Assembly: GCA_023434325.1 (NCBI GenBank)
Contig: JAEYSX010000003.1
Location: forward strand, 124,001 to 188,000
Reading direction: 5' to 3'
Source: Candidatus Parcubacteria bacterium
GTDB lineage: Bacteria > Patescibacteriota > Saccharimonadia > Saccharimonadales > UBA4665
Length of the DNA: 64,000 nt
The notes beneath the pieces were generated by a model that worked only from the letters and a program-made list of their open reading frames with translations, was not told the origin of the DNA and made no database searches. Each line of letters begins with the position of its first letter. The stretch's first letter is position 1. This document shows, one piece after another, positions 8,959-18,250 of this stretch. The position numbers and the translations under genes were made by a program.

Positions 8959-9498
8959 ATGGTTAAAACGAAAAAGCTAGGAACCATCCCACTGACAGTG
9001 CTGGTGATTGCATTAATTCTTGCGGTCGGCGGCGTCGCTTTTGCCGTCACAAACATGGCAAAGCAGGATGGCGACAATATTGTAGATCAAAACCCACAAC
9101 AGATTGGTGACGACGCCAAACAGGCGATAGTCGACCAGAAAAACAAGGAAGAAGAGAACCCGGATAGTGGCGCTGTGACAAAGGCCGACATCACCGTTGT
9201 TGACGCAACGTACTATACGATCCAACCCGGCGCGCAGGCTGACGCAATCGAAGTCAGGGCGTTTTCGAATAATGTAGTCACTGCAGGCACCTGCAAAATA
9301 ACAGTTACCAGCAAGAATGGCACAATATATACCCGTGAAGTTTCGGCCGAACCCGACGGCAGAAGCAGCTGGTGCGGAACCGCAACCATCCCCGTCGATA
9401 AGCAATTATTTGATTCAGAATCCCCATGGAAGGCGAAGATCGAATTCGTTTCGCCAACAGCGACCGGTAGCGCAGAAGTTGATGTAAAGGTTATGTAG
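8959..9498 (+). CDS. Membrane-anchored extracytoplasmic protein of unknown function
   Basis: This 179-residue protein has an N-terminal membrane anchor at about 10-32 (LTVLVIALILAVGGVAFAV). A charged, glutamine/asparagine-rich linker to about residue 75 and a small domain rich in beta strands (about 76-179) follow. The domain has two cysteines, in GTCKITV and SSWCGT, that could form a disulfide outside the cell. I do not recognise the family. It lies 3 nt upstream of the large surface protein at 9502, so the two are probably co-transcribed and act at the same place. Confidence 0.75.
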   Translation: MVKTKKLGTIPLTVLVIALILAVGGVAFAVTNMAKQDGDNIVDQNPQQIGDDAKQAIVDQKNKEEENPDSGAVTKADITVVDATYYTIQPGAQADAIEVRAFSNNVVTAGTCKITVTSKNGTIYTREVSAEPDGRSSWCGTATIPVDKQLFDSESPWKAKIEFVSPTATGSAEVDVKVM

Positions 9499-9501
9499 CG
9501 C

Positions 9502-11901
9502 ATGGCACGTCGTAGAGTTTACGTCTGGAACATGGGGGTTTCGTACCGCGGTCTGTCGTGGATAACACTGTGCGCACTCCTGCTGGTGGGTATGGGCATG
9601 TCGATCTTTTGGCTGCAGCGTCAGAGCACTGTCGACGCACTGTCAGTGTCGGATTTTAAGCCCGGAAATATAATGTCAGACAGCGTGTTTTTTGACGGCG
9701 GCCGAATGAACGAATCGTCGGTCCAGAATTTCCTCAATGCCAAGATGCCATCATGCGACACCTGGGGCACCAAACCGCACAGTAGTGGGCAGTCAAGGGC
9801 GCAGTACGGCGCTTCGCAGGGTAATCCCGCTCCATACACGTGTTTAAAGGATTACCGTCAGAATACCCCTTCTATGTTGGCCGAGTCGGGGCTTTGCTCT
9901 GCATATTCCGGCGGCTCTAATCAGTCTGCTGCCAAAATTATTGCCGATGTAGGAGCGGCCTGCGGCATTAATCAGCAAGTGCTCATTGTGCTGCTACACA
10001 AAGAACAGGGGTTGGTGACCGACGAGTGGCCTTGGACGGTACAGTACACTAAGGCAACCGGGTTTAGTTGTCCGGACACTGCGCCTTGCGATCCGAGCTT
10101 TGGCGGATTCTTTTACCAGGTCTACTATGCCGCTCGTCAGTTCAAAAAATACGCTCGTGACCAAACAGGATACAAGGCTTACAGGAACAACTATGTACAA
10201 TACAATCCCAACGCTTCGTGTGGGGGAACCAATGTTTACATAGAAAACCAGGCTACCGCGGGTTTGTACACGTACACCCCGTATCAACCAAATCCCGCTA
10301 CTCTTGCCTGGAAGTTAGGGAACGGGCCGTCCGTGTCATCGAGCTATCCCGGCTGTGGCGCATTTGGTAACGTAAATTTCTTTATCTACTTTAGTAACTG
10401 GTTTGGTCCGACTCAGGCCGGCAGTTTCTTGCTGCGCACCCCCGAGAATGCGACGGTATATCTTGTAACGGATACGCACAAATACCCGATTGCCGACATC
10501 AATATACTGGGAGCCTTGCCGTTTGGTCCTGTTGGATTTGTGTCCCAGTCGTATCTGGACGGTAAGCAAACGGGGCAAGTGATGCAGCGTATTATTCGGG
10601 ATAGTCGGGGCACGGTTTACTATTTTGACTCCAGTATAAAACTTGCGTTCCCCAGTTGTGCGCTGGTCGAGGATTATGGATATTCTTGCGGCGACTCCGT
10701 GCTTCTAAATGACGTACAGGTAGGGAGTTTCGCGACCGGTCCGCAGATGACACGATTCTATCGCACTACCAGCGGAAAGAACTTCTACATACAGGGTGGT
10801 CAGAAGCGAGAAATCTTCGATACGCAATCTCTGACGAATGTTGGGCTGTCTGGCTCGTTTAATGTCCTAACCGAGAGTCCGCTAGGAAACCTTGCCTACG
10901 GCGCGCCTATTACGCGTGCAGGGGTAATAGCCCAGCAGCGCGGACAAAACGTTCGCTTTGCGCTGACTGGATCCGCTAAGAGACCGGTAGGGCACGAGCT
11001 ATGGGATCAAACACGACTAAAGGCGTTGCCTGCCGGACAACTTGATCCGCAATCTCTCAATCAGATAACTACAGGTGCTGCGATTACGCCGCTGTTTTAC
11101 GACTCGGTCACACAGAAACCGTACGTGCTAGGCTCTGACGGGCGACACCTCATTAATAATTCCAGCACTCAGTGGGGAGCGGCTGGCGCGGCAGTGTTAG
11201 AGAGCGCGATTCAGTCTCAGCTTCCCATTGTCGGCAATGCTGATGTGTCGTTAGTAAAATCTCATTCAAATGGAACAGTGTATGCACTTGATGCGGGAAA
11301 GAAGCGAGTGTTATCGTCTTGGGATGATTTACTTCGGGTCGACCAAAGTGCTACTATTTTGAGCCTTCCAGATTCTGTCGTCGGTGCTTTGTCAAGCGGT
11401 GCACCGGTTATGTCGCAGGGCACACTCGTTAAGTCGCCAGACAACGGTACGGTTTACTACGTTGACGGCATGAACACCATAATTCCCTTGACGACCTTTG
11501 CTATCTCGGACGAACTAGGGGTTAAAACGCTGAAAGTGTACCCTAAGTCCACGGTAGATGCATACACCAAGCACTCGCAGACACTTCGTTCGGTTGTGAC
11601 GTGCGGTGGTGCAACACATTGGGGCTTAGGCGGTAAGTTGTATAACCCTGCTGGATCTCCCATTAGTTCTGTTGCAGGCGTAATACCGTTGGCGCTTGAG
11701 GCTTGTCCGGCTGCAGTAAGTGGTCTCGGCCCCTCCTTGTTCTGGACTAGCTCGTACGGCACTATATACCGTATTGTAAACGGCGTTAAGTATCCTATCT
11801 CTGGATACAATGCGTACGTACAATTGGGTGGCGACGGAAGCAACACTATAAGAGTAGGTGATATCTCGCTCGGATTATTACCCACAGGTGCCACGCTTTA
11901 A
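9502..11901 (+). CDS. Large secreted or membrane-anchored protein: lysozyme-like domain followed by repeats
   Basis: This 799-residue protein has a signal anchor at about 15-38 (SWITLCALLLVGMGMSIFW). A domain at about 45-310 follows, with several cysteines and VLLHKEQGLV, whose Glu168 is placed like the acid of lysozyme or transglycosylase folds. The rest consists of about seven to nine degenerate repeats of roughly 45-60 residues. They share a core like SPDNGTVYYVDGMNTIIPL (also HSNGTVYALDAGKKRVL, PENATVYLVTDTHKYPI), as in cell-wall-binding or hemagglutinin-like proteins. Related proteins occur in Actinobacteria and Saccharibacteria by my recollection. A role in cell-wall or host-surface contact is an inference. 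It is co-directional with the small anchored protein upstream. Confidence 0.75.
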   Translation: MARRRVYVWNMGVSYRGLSWITLCALLLVGMGMSIFWLQRQSTVDALSVSDFKPGNIMSDSVFFDGGRMNESSVQNFLNAKMPSCDTWGTKPHSSGQSRAQYGASQGNPAPYTCLKDYRQNTPSMLAESGLCSAYSGGSNQSAAKIIADVGAACGINQQVLIVLLHKEQGLVTDEWPWTVQYTKATGFSCPDTAPCDPSFGGFFYQVYYAARQFKKYARDQTGYKAYRNNYVQYNPNASCGGTNVYIENQATAGLYTYTPYQPNPATLAWKLGNGPSVSSSYPGCGAFGNVNFFIYFSNWFGPTQAGSFLLRTPENATVYLVTDTHKYPIADINILGALPFGPVGFVSQSYLDGKQTGQVMQRIIRDSRGTVYYFDSSIKLAFPSCALVEDYGYSCGDSVLLNDVQVGSFATGPQMTRFYRTTSGKNFYIQGGQKREIFDTQSLTNVGLSGSFNVLTESPLGNLAYGAPITRAGVIAQQRGQNVRFALTGSAKRPVGHELWDQTRLKALPAGQLDPQSLNQITTGAAITPLFYDSVTQKPYVLGSDGRHLINNSSTQWGAAGAAVLESAIQSQLPIVGNADVSLVKSHSNGTVYALDAGKKRVLSSWDDLLRVDQSATILSLPDSVVGALSSGAPVMSQGTLVKSPDNGTVYYVDGMNTIIPLTTFAISDELGVKTLKVYPKSTVDAYTKHSQTLRSVVTCGGATHWGLGGKLYNPAGSPISSVAGVIPLALEACPAAVSGLGPSLFWTSSYGTIYRIVNGVKYPISGYNAYVQLGGDGSNTIRVGDISLGLLPTGATL

Positions 11902-11947
11902 GGCATTTGGTTTCTTGTTTTTCTCGTATAAATTACGGGGTAGCTGT

Positions 11948-11953
11948 TATAAT
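11948..11953 (+). promoter_or_regulatory. Extended -10 TGtTATAAT, leaderless spacing
   Basis: TATAAT is preceded by TGT and ends 8 nt before ATG 11962. The ATG at 11956 would be only 2 nt away, so the spacing favours 11962 as the start. Confidence 0.5.
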
Positions 11954-11961
11954 TTATGACA

Positions 11962-13368
11962 ATGAAAGGCGTGCTATCTCGAATGCTCCGCATACCGCGG
12001 CCACTGCCATTTTTTGTCGTAACGGCAACAACTTTTGGTTTTTTGTTTCTAATGATCACTCCGCCTTTTCAGGGTGCTGATGAGATGTCGCACTATGTTC
12101 GAGCCTACCAAATATCCCAAGGTAATCTGATAGTGGACACAAATGCCGAAGGGGTGGTCGGCGGTGAGTTACCCACGTCCATTGATGAGATAGCTAGTAT
12201 AACTGGTCGGCCGTCTATACAGTTTCATCCCGAGCTCAAATACGATCTACGTCAGACCAAAAGAGCGTTAGCTGTTAGAGATGTTGAGGGCCAGAATAAA
12301 TTCTATGATTTTGCCAATACTGCTGCTTATTCGCCCGTACCGTACGCTCCGTCTGCAGTAGGAATTGGAGTGGCGCGGACGCTACATTTGCCACCTCTCG
12401 TAACCTTATATGCTGGTAGATTAGGTAATCTTTTGGCCTGGGTAGGGTTGATTGCTCTCGCTATTCGTCTGATTCCTGCCAGAAAATGGGCTGTTGTGGC
12501 CGTTGGTCTTTTGCCAATGGGATTGTTTCAGGCGTCTATGCTCAATGGCGACGTTGTAACCTTTGGTTCACTTGCCGTATTTTTGGCGCTCATACTTTAT
12601 TATCGTGAGCGGAAAACTGTAGTATCCATCAAAGAAATACTCTTCCTTATGGCCACGGCGGCGGCAATGGTGCTTAGTAAGAATGTTATGTTTGTGCTTC
12701 TTCCGCTGGTCCTACTATTACATAAGCAAAATTTCGTGTCTGCGCGCATTGCCTGGATTAGTAAGATGTCATTAATTTTTGTACCGCTGTTTGTCTATGC
12801 GTGCTGGTTTTTGGTGGTACAGAGTATAGACGTACAGTCTACCTATGTTCACGGACAAGATCCTGCTGCGCAGCTAAGCTTAATTCTACGTAATCCATTA
12901 GAGTTCGTCGCTGTGATGTGGAATACGTACTTTTTCACATGGGGTGATTACATAACCAAATCCTTCATTGGTGTATTTGGATGGGCCGATACGCCATTAT
13001 CAGAAGGGATCATTGTTATTGGCTACATCAGCCTGTTCATTATATTGGCAGGGTCTTACGAGTCTAATTACAAAGAGCAAATTTCAAAGAAGGGGAAGCA
13101 GCTGGTGGCGTTATTGGCCGCAGTATACTTCTTGGCGGCAAGTGCAGCGCTGTATGTCTATTATTCTCCGGTTGGCTTTGGAATAATCTACGGGCTTCAG
13201 GGGCGGTACTATTTGCCTATTGCTTTTGCGTTAATCCCGATCGTGAGGATGCGCAAGATTATCATTGATAATACGCTGTATAAACGCTTGGCGATGGCGC
13301 TGCCGGTATTTCTACTTGTGGCAAGCGTAATTACAATCGTAAACAGGTATTACCTGCCTAATATATAG
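11962..13368 (+). CDS. DUF2142-family polytopic membrane protein
   Basis: The protein has 468 residues and about ten to eleven membrane helices. After the first helix it has ITPPFQGADEMSHYVRAYQI, the conserved DUF2142 segment (PPFQ-x-DE-x-xH). The acidic DE in that loop resembles the catalytic loop of GT-C glycosyltransferases, which use polyprenyl-phosphate sugars. DUF2142 genes usually sit in polysaccharide clusters, as here. The glycosyltransferase function is an inference. The next gene starts 3 nt after the stop. An ATG at 11956 is also in frame, but 11962 fits the promoter spacing better. Confidence 0.8.
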   Translation: MKGVLSRMLRIPRPLPFFVVTATTFGFLFLMITPPFQGADEMSHYVRAYQISQGNLIVDTNAEGVVGGELPTSIDEIASITGRPSIQFHPELKYDLRQTKRALAVRDVEGQNKFYDFANTAAYSPVPYAPSAVGIGVARTLHLPPLVTLYAGRLGNLLAWVGLIALAIRLIPARKWAVVAVGLLPMGLFQASMLNGDVVTFGSLAVFLALILYYRERKTVVSIKEILFLMATAAAMVLSKNVMFVLLPLVLLLHKQNFVSARIAWISKMSLIFVPLFVYACWFLVVQSIDVQSTYVHGQDPAAQLSLILRNPLEFVAVMWNTYFFTWGDYITKSFIGVFGWADTPLSEGIIVIGYISLFIILAGSYESNYKEQISKKGKQLVALLAAVYFLAASAALYVYYSPVGFGIIYGLQGRYYLPIAFALIPIVRMRKIIIDNTLYKRLAMALPVFLLVASVITIVNRYYLPNI

Positions 13369-13371
13369 AAC

Positions 13372-14553
13372 ATGGCTGAGTATAAGAACGAATTGAAGAA
13401 AAAGAAAATCGGAATATTTTCCGGGTACTATGTGCCGCATCTTGGGGGTGTCGAACGGTACGTTGATAAGTTGTCGGCTGCACTCGTTCGACTTGGATAT
13501 GAGGTGGTCATTGTTACGTCTAAACACGACGACCTGAAGAGTGTAGAGCAGAAGGATGGTCGTACTGTTTACAGACTTCCCATCCGCAATATTGCAAAGG
13601 AGCGTTACCCTATTCCAAATCCGACGCCAGAATACAAGAGGCTGATGCAGGAGATAGAGAACGAGGGCATCGATGTTTTTTTGCTTAACACCAGATTTCA
13701 TCTGACTAGCTTAGTCGGCGCGAGGATGGGTAAAAGATTGGGTCGCCACGTTATGTTGATAGACCACGGAACCGGGCACTTTACGGTAAACAGCCCAGTA
13801 TTGGACTTCTTTGGAAAGATATACGAGCATGTATTAACGTGGTGGATGAAGCGGTATGTCGATAATTTTTACGGGGTTTCAGAGGCCTGCAATGTCTGGT
13901 TAAAGCACTTTTCGATTCGTGGCACGGGTGTTTTTTACAACTCTATCGACCCTGTCGACGGCGCAAGGGTAGAGGATTATTATAAAGACACATATAGTAA
14001 AGACGCTGTTGTTATAAGTTATGCAGGTCGCGTTATAAAAGAAAAAGGTGTTCTTAATTTGCTGACTGCATTTCTTGAGTTTGAGCAAAGGCACCCTGAA
14101 ATAAAAGCTAAGCTTGTTATAGCGGGGGATGGTCCGCTTCTGGAGGATATAAAGCGGGATTATAAGAGTCTGTCGATCGATTTCATTGGTAAGGTAGATT
14201 TTGCGCACGTGATGGCTTTGTATAAGAGATCTGATATTTTCGTGTACCCATCGCTGTATCCAGAAGGCTTACCGACTTCTATTCTGGAGGCTGGGCTTAT
14301 GGATTGCGCCGTAATTGCGACGCCGCGAGGTGGAACTACAGAAGTTATTGCGCACGAACAGCATGGTATAATTACCGATGGAAGTGCAGCAGAATTGGCT
14401 GATGCGATAGCGCGTCTGGCAGGAGATTCTGTATTGAGGCACAAATTCTCCCAAGCGCTAAAGCGCAAGGTAGAAGAACAGTTTAATTGGGACGCCGTTG
14501 CCCTGGCGGTCGGCAAGGAAATCAGAAATCTGGAGGATACACGGAATGAGTAA
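13372..14553 (+). CDS. GT4-family glycosyltransferase
   Basis: This 393-residue GT-B protein starts MAEYKNELKKKKIGIFSGYY. The N-terminal acceptor domain has GGVERYVDKLSAAL and the donor domain has VISYAGRVIKEKG. The E-x7-E-type motif is YPEGLPTSILEAGLMDCAVI. A rather basic, lysine-rich start may help membrane contact. It follows the DUF2142 gene by 3 nt and overlaps the Gfo/Idh/MocA gene by 8 nt, so 11962-15984 reads as one operon. Donor and acceptor are unknown. Confidence 0.9.
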   Translation: MAEYKNELKKKKIGIFSGYYVPHLGGVERYVDKLSAALVRLGYEVVIVTSKHDDLKSVEQKDGRTVYRLPIRNIAKERYPIPNPTPEYKRLMQEIENEGIDVFLLNTRFHLTSLVGARMGKRLGRHVMLIDHGTGHFTVNSPVLDFFGKIYEHVLTWWMKRYVDNFYGVSEACNVWLKHFSIRGTGVFYNSIDPVDGARVEDYYKDTYSKDAVVISYAGRVIKEKGVLNLLTAFLEFEQRHPEIKAKLVIAGDGPLLEDIKRDYKSLSIDFIGKVDFAHVMALYKRSDIFVYPSLYPEGLPTSILEAGLMDCAVIATPRGGTTEVIAHEQHGIITDGSAAELADAIARLAGDSVLRHKFSQALKRKVEEQFNWDAVALAVGKEIRNLEDTRNE

Positions 14554-15616
14554 AGTGCGAGTAGCAATCGTTGGGGCAGGAAATATATCGAATACGCGTC
14601 ATATCCCGGCGCTACGAAAGATTGCCGAAGCAGAAATCGTAGGCACCATCAGCAACAAGGTAGAGAGAGCTAAAGGAACGGCCGAGAAACACGGGATTGC
14701 TAATTTCGCTACCGTTGAAGGTGACTTCGACAAAGATGTTGTATCGCTCAAGAACGTTTCTTGGTTTAGTGATGTTGATGCAGTGGTTATTGGCGCCCCA
14801 CCGCACCTTCATTACTGCTTGGTCAAGACTGCACTTATGCTCGACAAACATGTGCTGGTTGAAAAGCCAATGATGATGAACAAGGCAGAATGCGATGAGC
14901 TTATTGCGCTCGCCAAAAAGAAGCAAAAAGTTTTTTATGTGATGCACAATTTCCAGTATGCAGGTCAGATGCTTCGCCTGAATGAGATAATTAAGTCCAA
15001 ACGCTACGGCGACATTATTTCGATTACCGAGGTGCAGTTTACGAACCATGATAGGCGTCTGCCCGAATGGTATAACGACCTGCCTATGGGGCTGTTTTAC
15101 GACGAGGCAGCGCACTTTGTGTACTTGCTGGAACGGCACGCAGGGGGGCTGGTTATCGATAATTCATATGCGGTATACGATCAAGACAAGAGCGTCAGCA
15201 CTCCCAGGACTCTTACCGTAAACGCTACCGCCGGTGATATTCCAGTGACTATGATGCTTGATTTTCACTCTCCAGTTTGCGAATGGTACTACATCGTAAA
15301 CTTTAAGAAAAAGATACTGATATACGATTTCTTTAAAGACATTTTAGTTGAGCTGCCAACAGATAACGAGCACCTCGCTGGGGATGTCCTAAAGAATTCT
15401 GTCAGATACACATGGCAGTATTGGAGCCGGTTCGTCACGAACGGCTTGCGGATGTTTACAGGAGGCTTGTTATACGGGCATGATGTCGTGTTGCGTAGCT
15501 TTGTTGGTGCCGTGCAAGGTGGCGAGCAGGATGAGTACCTGACTGCCGAAAACGGACGAACCAACGTGATGTCCATCAATGAGATTGTCGAAAAGGCTAA
15601 AGGCAAAAAAGCATGA
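14546..15616 (+). CDS. Gfo/Idh/MocA-family NAD(P)-dependent oxidoreductase
   Basis: The protein has 356 residues with a Rossmann N-domain opening MSKVRVAIVGAGNISNTRH (GxGxxS-type dinucleotide motif). The conserved VLVEKPMMMNKAE has the family EKP segment, and the C-terminal alpha/beta domain includes YDEAAHFVYLLE. Family members oxidise or reduce sugar hydroxyls and are often used to make unusual nucleotide sugars. The ORF extends upstream to 14498, but ATG 14546 has GGAGG at 14532-14536 and begins exactly at the Rossmann strand. It overlaps its neighbours by 8 nt and 4 nt, which indicates coupling. Confidence 0.88.
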   Translation: MSKVRVAIVGAGNISNTRHIPALRKIAEAEIVGTISNKVERAKGTAEKHGIANFATVEGDFDKDVVSLKNVSWFSDVDAVVIGAPPHLHYCLVKTALMLDKHVLVEKPMMMNKAECDELIALAKKKQKVFYVMHNFQYAGQMLRLNEIIKSKRYGDIISITEVQFTNHDRRLPEWYNDLPMGLFYDEAAHFVYLLERHAGGLVIDNSYAVYDQDKSVSTPRTLTVNATAGDIPVTMMLDFHSPVCEWYYIVNFKKKILIYDFFKDILVELPTDNEHLAGDVLKNSVRYTWQYWSRFVTNGLRMFTGGLLYGHDVVLRSFVGAVQGGEQDEYLTAENGRTNVMSINEIVEKAKGKKA

Positions 15617-15984
15617 ACATTGCACTCATAGTGCTTTATGTCGTGTTCGCGGTTGGCGGTTCCACGCTTATTAAATATGGCGGTTTGGCGAAGGTGGCCT
15701 CTGTGGTGATGTTGCCGGTCGTGCATGTCAGCGTGTCGCTTGTGACGCTTGCCGGAATGTTTTGCTATGGCTTGAGCTTTTTGTTTTACGTACTGCTGTT
15801 GAATAAATTTGACCTGTCATTCATATCGCCACTTACAGTAGGTGTGGTATATGTTTTGCTTATGGCAACAGCGATATTCGTGTTTAACGAGCAATTCACT
15901 CTGATGAAGACAATAGGCTGTGCGCTGATTCTTGCCGGAATTCTTCTGATTTTATTTGCAGCACCATCCACTACAGCTACATAG
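15613..15984 (+). CDS. Small four-helix membrane protein, SMR/EamA-like
   Basis: This 123-residue protein has four predicted helices. Its composition and size match the small multidrug resistance superfamily or half of an EamA transporter, with STLIKYGGL in helix 1 and LSFISPLTVGVVYVLLMATA in helix 3. In polysaccharide operons such proteins (ArnE/F type) are thought to flip undecaprenyl-phosphate sugars. That role fits the context but is inferred. ATGA overlap with the oxidoreductase gene places it last in the operon. Confidence 0.75.
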   Translation: MNIALIVLYVVFAVGGSTLIKYGGLAKVASVVMLPVVHVSVSLVTLAGMFCYGLSFLFYVLLLNKFDLSFISPLTVGVVYVLLMATAIFVFNEQFTLMKTIGCALILAGILLILFAAPSTTAT

Positions 15985-16054
15985 TATTTACTGTCCGGTA
16001 ATCTGAGTCTTATGGACTAGAATTTATGATGATTTTGAATGGAGTGCGAGACGT

Positions 16055-16426
16055 TTATTTTAGTTTTGGGTCGTCTTGGCCTTCTGAAAACTTAATAGAG
16101 AGCTCTTGGTGCAAATCGCGCACGGTGCGTTCGGTGTTTTCGATGTGTTGCCGTTGGTAATTAACGACGTAGAATAGGAATACGAGCGCGGTTGTTTGCA
16201 CGATGTCGAACAGGCTGAGTTCGTCAGAGTCGAGCAGTGGTTTGCCGTTTAGGTAGTTGTACATAGGAAAAGAACCAACCAGGACTATGAGCACGAGCGC
16301 CCACAAGGCGATCTGACGCCAAAAACGCTCTTTGCTGACCTTGTTCATTTTGTACTGCGTGAGAATGGCGACGAAAGCCATCAGTATCAAAGGCAGGTTA
16401 CATAAAACTAATACGATATATCTCAT
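16055..16426 (-). CDS. DUF2304-type small membrane protein
   Basis: The protein has 123 residues, three membrane helices and a charged C-terminal tail (QRQHIENTERTVRDLHQELS). This layout and its position directly after a DPM1-like GT2 gene are typical of DUF2304 proteins. Their function is unproven, but they are commonly paired with polyprenyl-phosphate glycosyltransferases. Its start overlaps the upstream GT2 stop by 4 nt. It is convergent with the SMR-like gene, with a 70 bp gap holding no clear terminator. Confidence 0.75.
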   Translation of the reverse strand: MRYIVLVLCNLPLILMAFVAILTQYKMNKVSKERFWRQIALWALVLIVLVGSFPMYNYLNGKPLLDSDELSLFDIVQTTALVFLFYVVNYQRQHIENTERTVRDLHQELSIKFSEGQDDPKLK

Positions 16427-17139
16427 TCAAACATCTCCACTATCCTGCGTTTCAGTAGTGTCTTCAGAATATTGATGCCGTTCCAGTTGCTCTGGCCTCT
16501 GCCCTTGGATGTAGAATAAGAGGTGTAGATAACCTTGATCGGATATTCATCGATACGCAGTTTTTGTTGTCGGGCTCTCCATAGCATCTCGGAGCAAACT
16601 TCGTAGCCATTCGTTTTCCATCGCAGGCTCTCTATGGAGCGACGGGAAAATATGCGTAGGCCTGACTGTGAGTCGGTCACTCTTACTCCGAACAGCATGA
16701 ATGTAATAAAGCTAAGTCCCCAGTTGCCGATGCGTTTGACCCAAGACATACCACGAGGATTTATGAGGCGGCTGCCGATGAGTAGATCTGAATCGCCTTT
16801 TGAAAGGAGCTGCACCCCCCGTAGGACGTCTTTCGGGTTGTGTTGGCCGTCTGCGTCCGATGTAGCCACAATATCAAAGCCATTTTGACGAGCGTAGCTC
16901 AGGCCGGTAGCGAATGCGCCACCTTGCCCGGTGTTGAGTATGTGGCGGATAACGTGTGCGCCGCCAAGACGCGCTTGTTTGGCAGTATCATCTTTCGAGC
17001 CGTCATCAACGACTATGACTTGCGCGTCAAATTCGCTTTTGCGAAAGGTGCTGCGTAATTCCGTAACAACATCACGAACAATACGCCCCTCATTATGAGC
17101 GGGTACTACTAAAGCAACACTTATTTTACTGTCTTTCAT
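16423..17139 (-). CDS. DPM1-like GT2 polyprenyl-phosphate glycosyltransferase
   Basis: This 238-residue GT-A enzyme has VALVVPAHNEGRIV at the N-terminus, VVDDGSKDDTA, and the metal-binding ATSDADGQHNP. The segment SRLINPRGMSWVKRIGNWG and the region before the C-terminus match dolichyl- or polyprenyl-phosphate mannosyl/glucosyltransferases that lack membrane helices of their own. They make the lipid-linked sugar donors used by GT-C enzymes such as the DUF2142 protein, if that is one. The DUF2304 protein overlapping its 3' end is a likely membrane partner. The minus-strand upstream region has a TAGAAT box. Confidence 0.87.
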   Translation of the reverse strand: MKDSKISVALVVPAHNEGRIVRDVVTELRSTFRKSEFDAQVIVVDDGSKDDTAKQARLGGAHVIRHILNTGQGGAFATGLSYARQNGFDIVATSDADGQHNPKDVLRGVQLLSKGDSDLLIGSRLINPRGMSWVKRIGNWGLSFITFMLFGVRVTDSQSGLRIFSRRSIESLRWKTNGYEVCSEMLWRARQQKLRIDEYPIKVIYTSYSTSKGRGQSNWNGINILKTLLKRRIVEMFE

Positions 17140-17224
17140 GAGTCTTCTGGTTCAATTCTACAGTAATATAGCGTCAAAATCGACCAGATGTAACTCTGTA
17201 GTGAGTATTGGCGTTTTTCAGTGG

Positions 17225-17230
17225 TATAAT
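17225..17230 (+). promoter_or_regulatory. Extended -10 TGgTATAAT of galE
   Basis: TATAAT with upstream TGG ends 9 nt before ATG 17240, giving an almost leaderless mRNA. Confidence 0.5.
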
Positions 17231-17239
17231 AGCTGGTAT

Positions 17240-18202
17240 ATGAAGATACTTGTGACTGGTGGTGCAGGCTATATCGGTAGCGTGGCAACCGTAATTTTAC
17301 GTGAGGCGGGTCACGAAGTGGTGGTTTTGGACAATTTGTCTCAGGGGCACAAAGAAGCAGTTCCAGAGGGCGTAAGGCATATACAGTCCGATATCGCTAA
17401 CATTACCGAGGTAATAAGCGCCGAGGATAAGTTTGATGCGGTTGTGCATCTCGCAGCCTTCATCGCAGCTGGCGAATCCATGGAGCAGCCAGAAAAATAC
17501 TGGCACAACAACACGATCGGTACGCTAAGGCTCTTGGATGGAATGCGGGAGCTGGGAATACGCAAACTGGTATTTGCATCGACGGCTGCCGTTTACGGCA
17601 ATCCCGATCGCGTGCCTATTACCGAAGATCTTTCTACGCATCCGACTAATACATACGGCATGACAAAGCTCGCCATAGATATGGCGATTACCAGTGAGGC
17701 GATCGCTCATGGACTTGCGGCAACCTCTTTGCGTTTCTTTAATGTGGCGGGCGCCTATGGCGAGGCAGGAGAACGGCATCAGCCCGAAACGCACATAATC
17801 CCGATCATACTAGAGGTTCTTGCGGGCAAGCGTAAGGCTTTTCAGTTGTACGGGGAGGATTATCCTACGCCCGACGGTACATGCATCCGCGATTATATTC
17901 ATGTTGCCGACCTGGCGCGCGCTATGGTCTTGGCCCTTGATAAGCTCGAGGCTGGCAAGCACGCCATCTACAACTTAGGCAACGGGAGCGGCTTCTCTAA
18001 TAAAGAGGTCATCGTTGCCGCAGAAGAAGTAGCCGGCAAAAAATTGTCCTACACTACCGCGCCACGCCGCGAAGGTGATCCTGCAATATTGGTCGCATCG
18101 AGCGTCAAGGCGCAACAAGAGCTAGGCTGGATTCCGCAGCGACCTTTGTTGCGCGATATGATAGCCGATGCCTGGCAGTTTATACGAAAGAATCAAAGCT
18201 AA
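17240..18202 (+). CDS. galE: UDP-glucose 4-epimerase
   Basis: This 320-residue extended SDR enzyme interconverts UDP-glucose and UDP-galactose. The NAD-binding motif TGGAGYIGS is at 7-15, the catalytic Tyr-Lys is in TYGMTKLAID, and CIRDYIHVADLA is the typical GalE segment near the substrate loop. The frame extends to 17138, but ATG 17240 starts the Rossmann strand (MKILVTGG) and lies 9 nt after TATAAT. It supplies galactose-type sugars to the surface polysaccharide pathway. Some close relatives act on UDP-GlcNAc, and I cannot exclude that. Confidence 0.92.
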   Translation: MKILVTGGAGYIGSVATVILREAGHEVVVLDNLSQGHKEAVPEGVRHIQSDIANITEVISAEDKFDAVVHLAAFIAAGESMEQPEKYWHNNTIGTLRLLDGMRELGIRKLVFASTAAVYGNPDRVPITEDLSTHPTNTYGMTKLAIDMAITSEAIAHGLAATSLRFFNVAGAYGEAGERHQPETHIIPIILEVLAGKRKAFQLYGEDYPTPDGTCIRDYIHVADLARAMVLALDKLEAGKHAIYNLGNGSGFSNKEVIVAAEEVAGKKLSYTTAPRREGDPAILVASSVKAQQELGWIPQRPLLRDMIADAWQFIRKNQS

Positions 18203-18227
18203 AGACGACTTCTTTTGGAGCCGTCTT
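18202..18227. terminator. Candidate hairpin between convergent galE and rmlA
   Basis: AAGACG (18202-18207) pairs with CGTCTT (18222-18227) around a 14-nt loop. There is only a weak T-rich tail, so it is a modest terminator candidate in the 48 bp between the two stops. Confidence 0.35.
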
Positions 18228-18250
18228 GTATTACAGATCGGTGCTGATAA

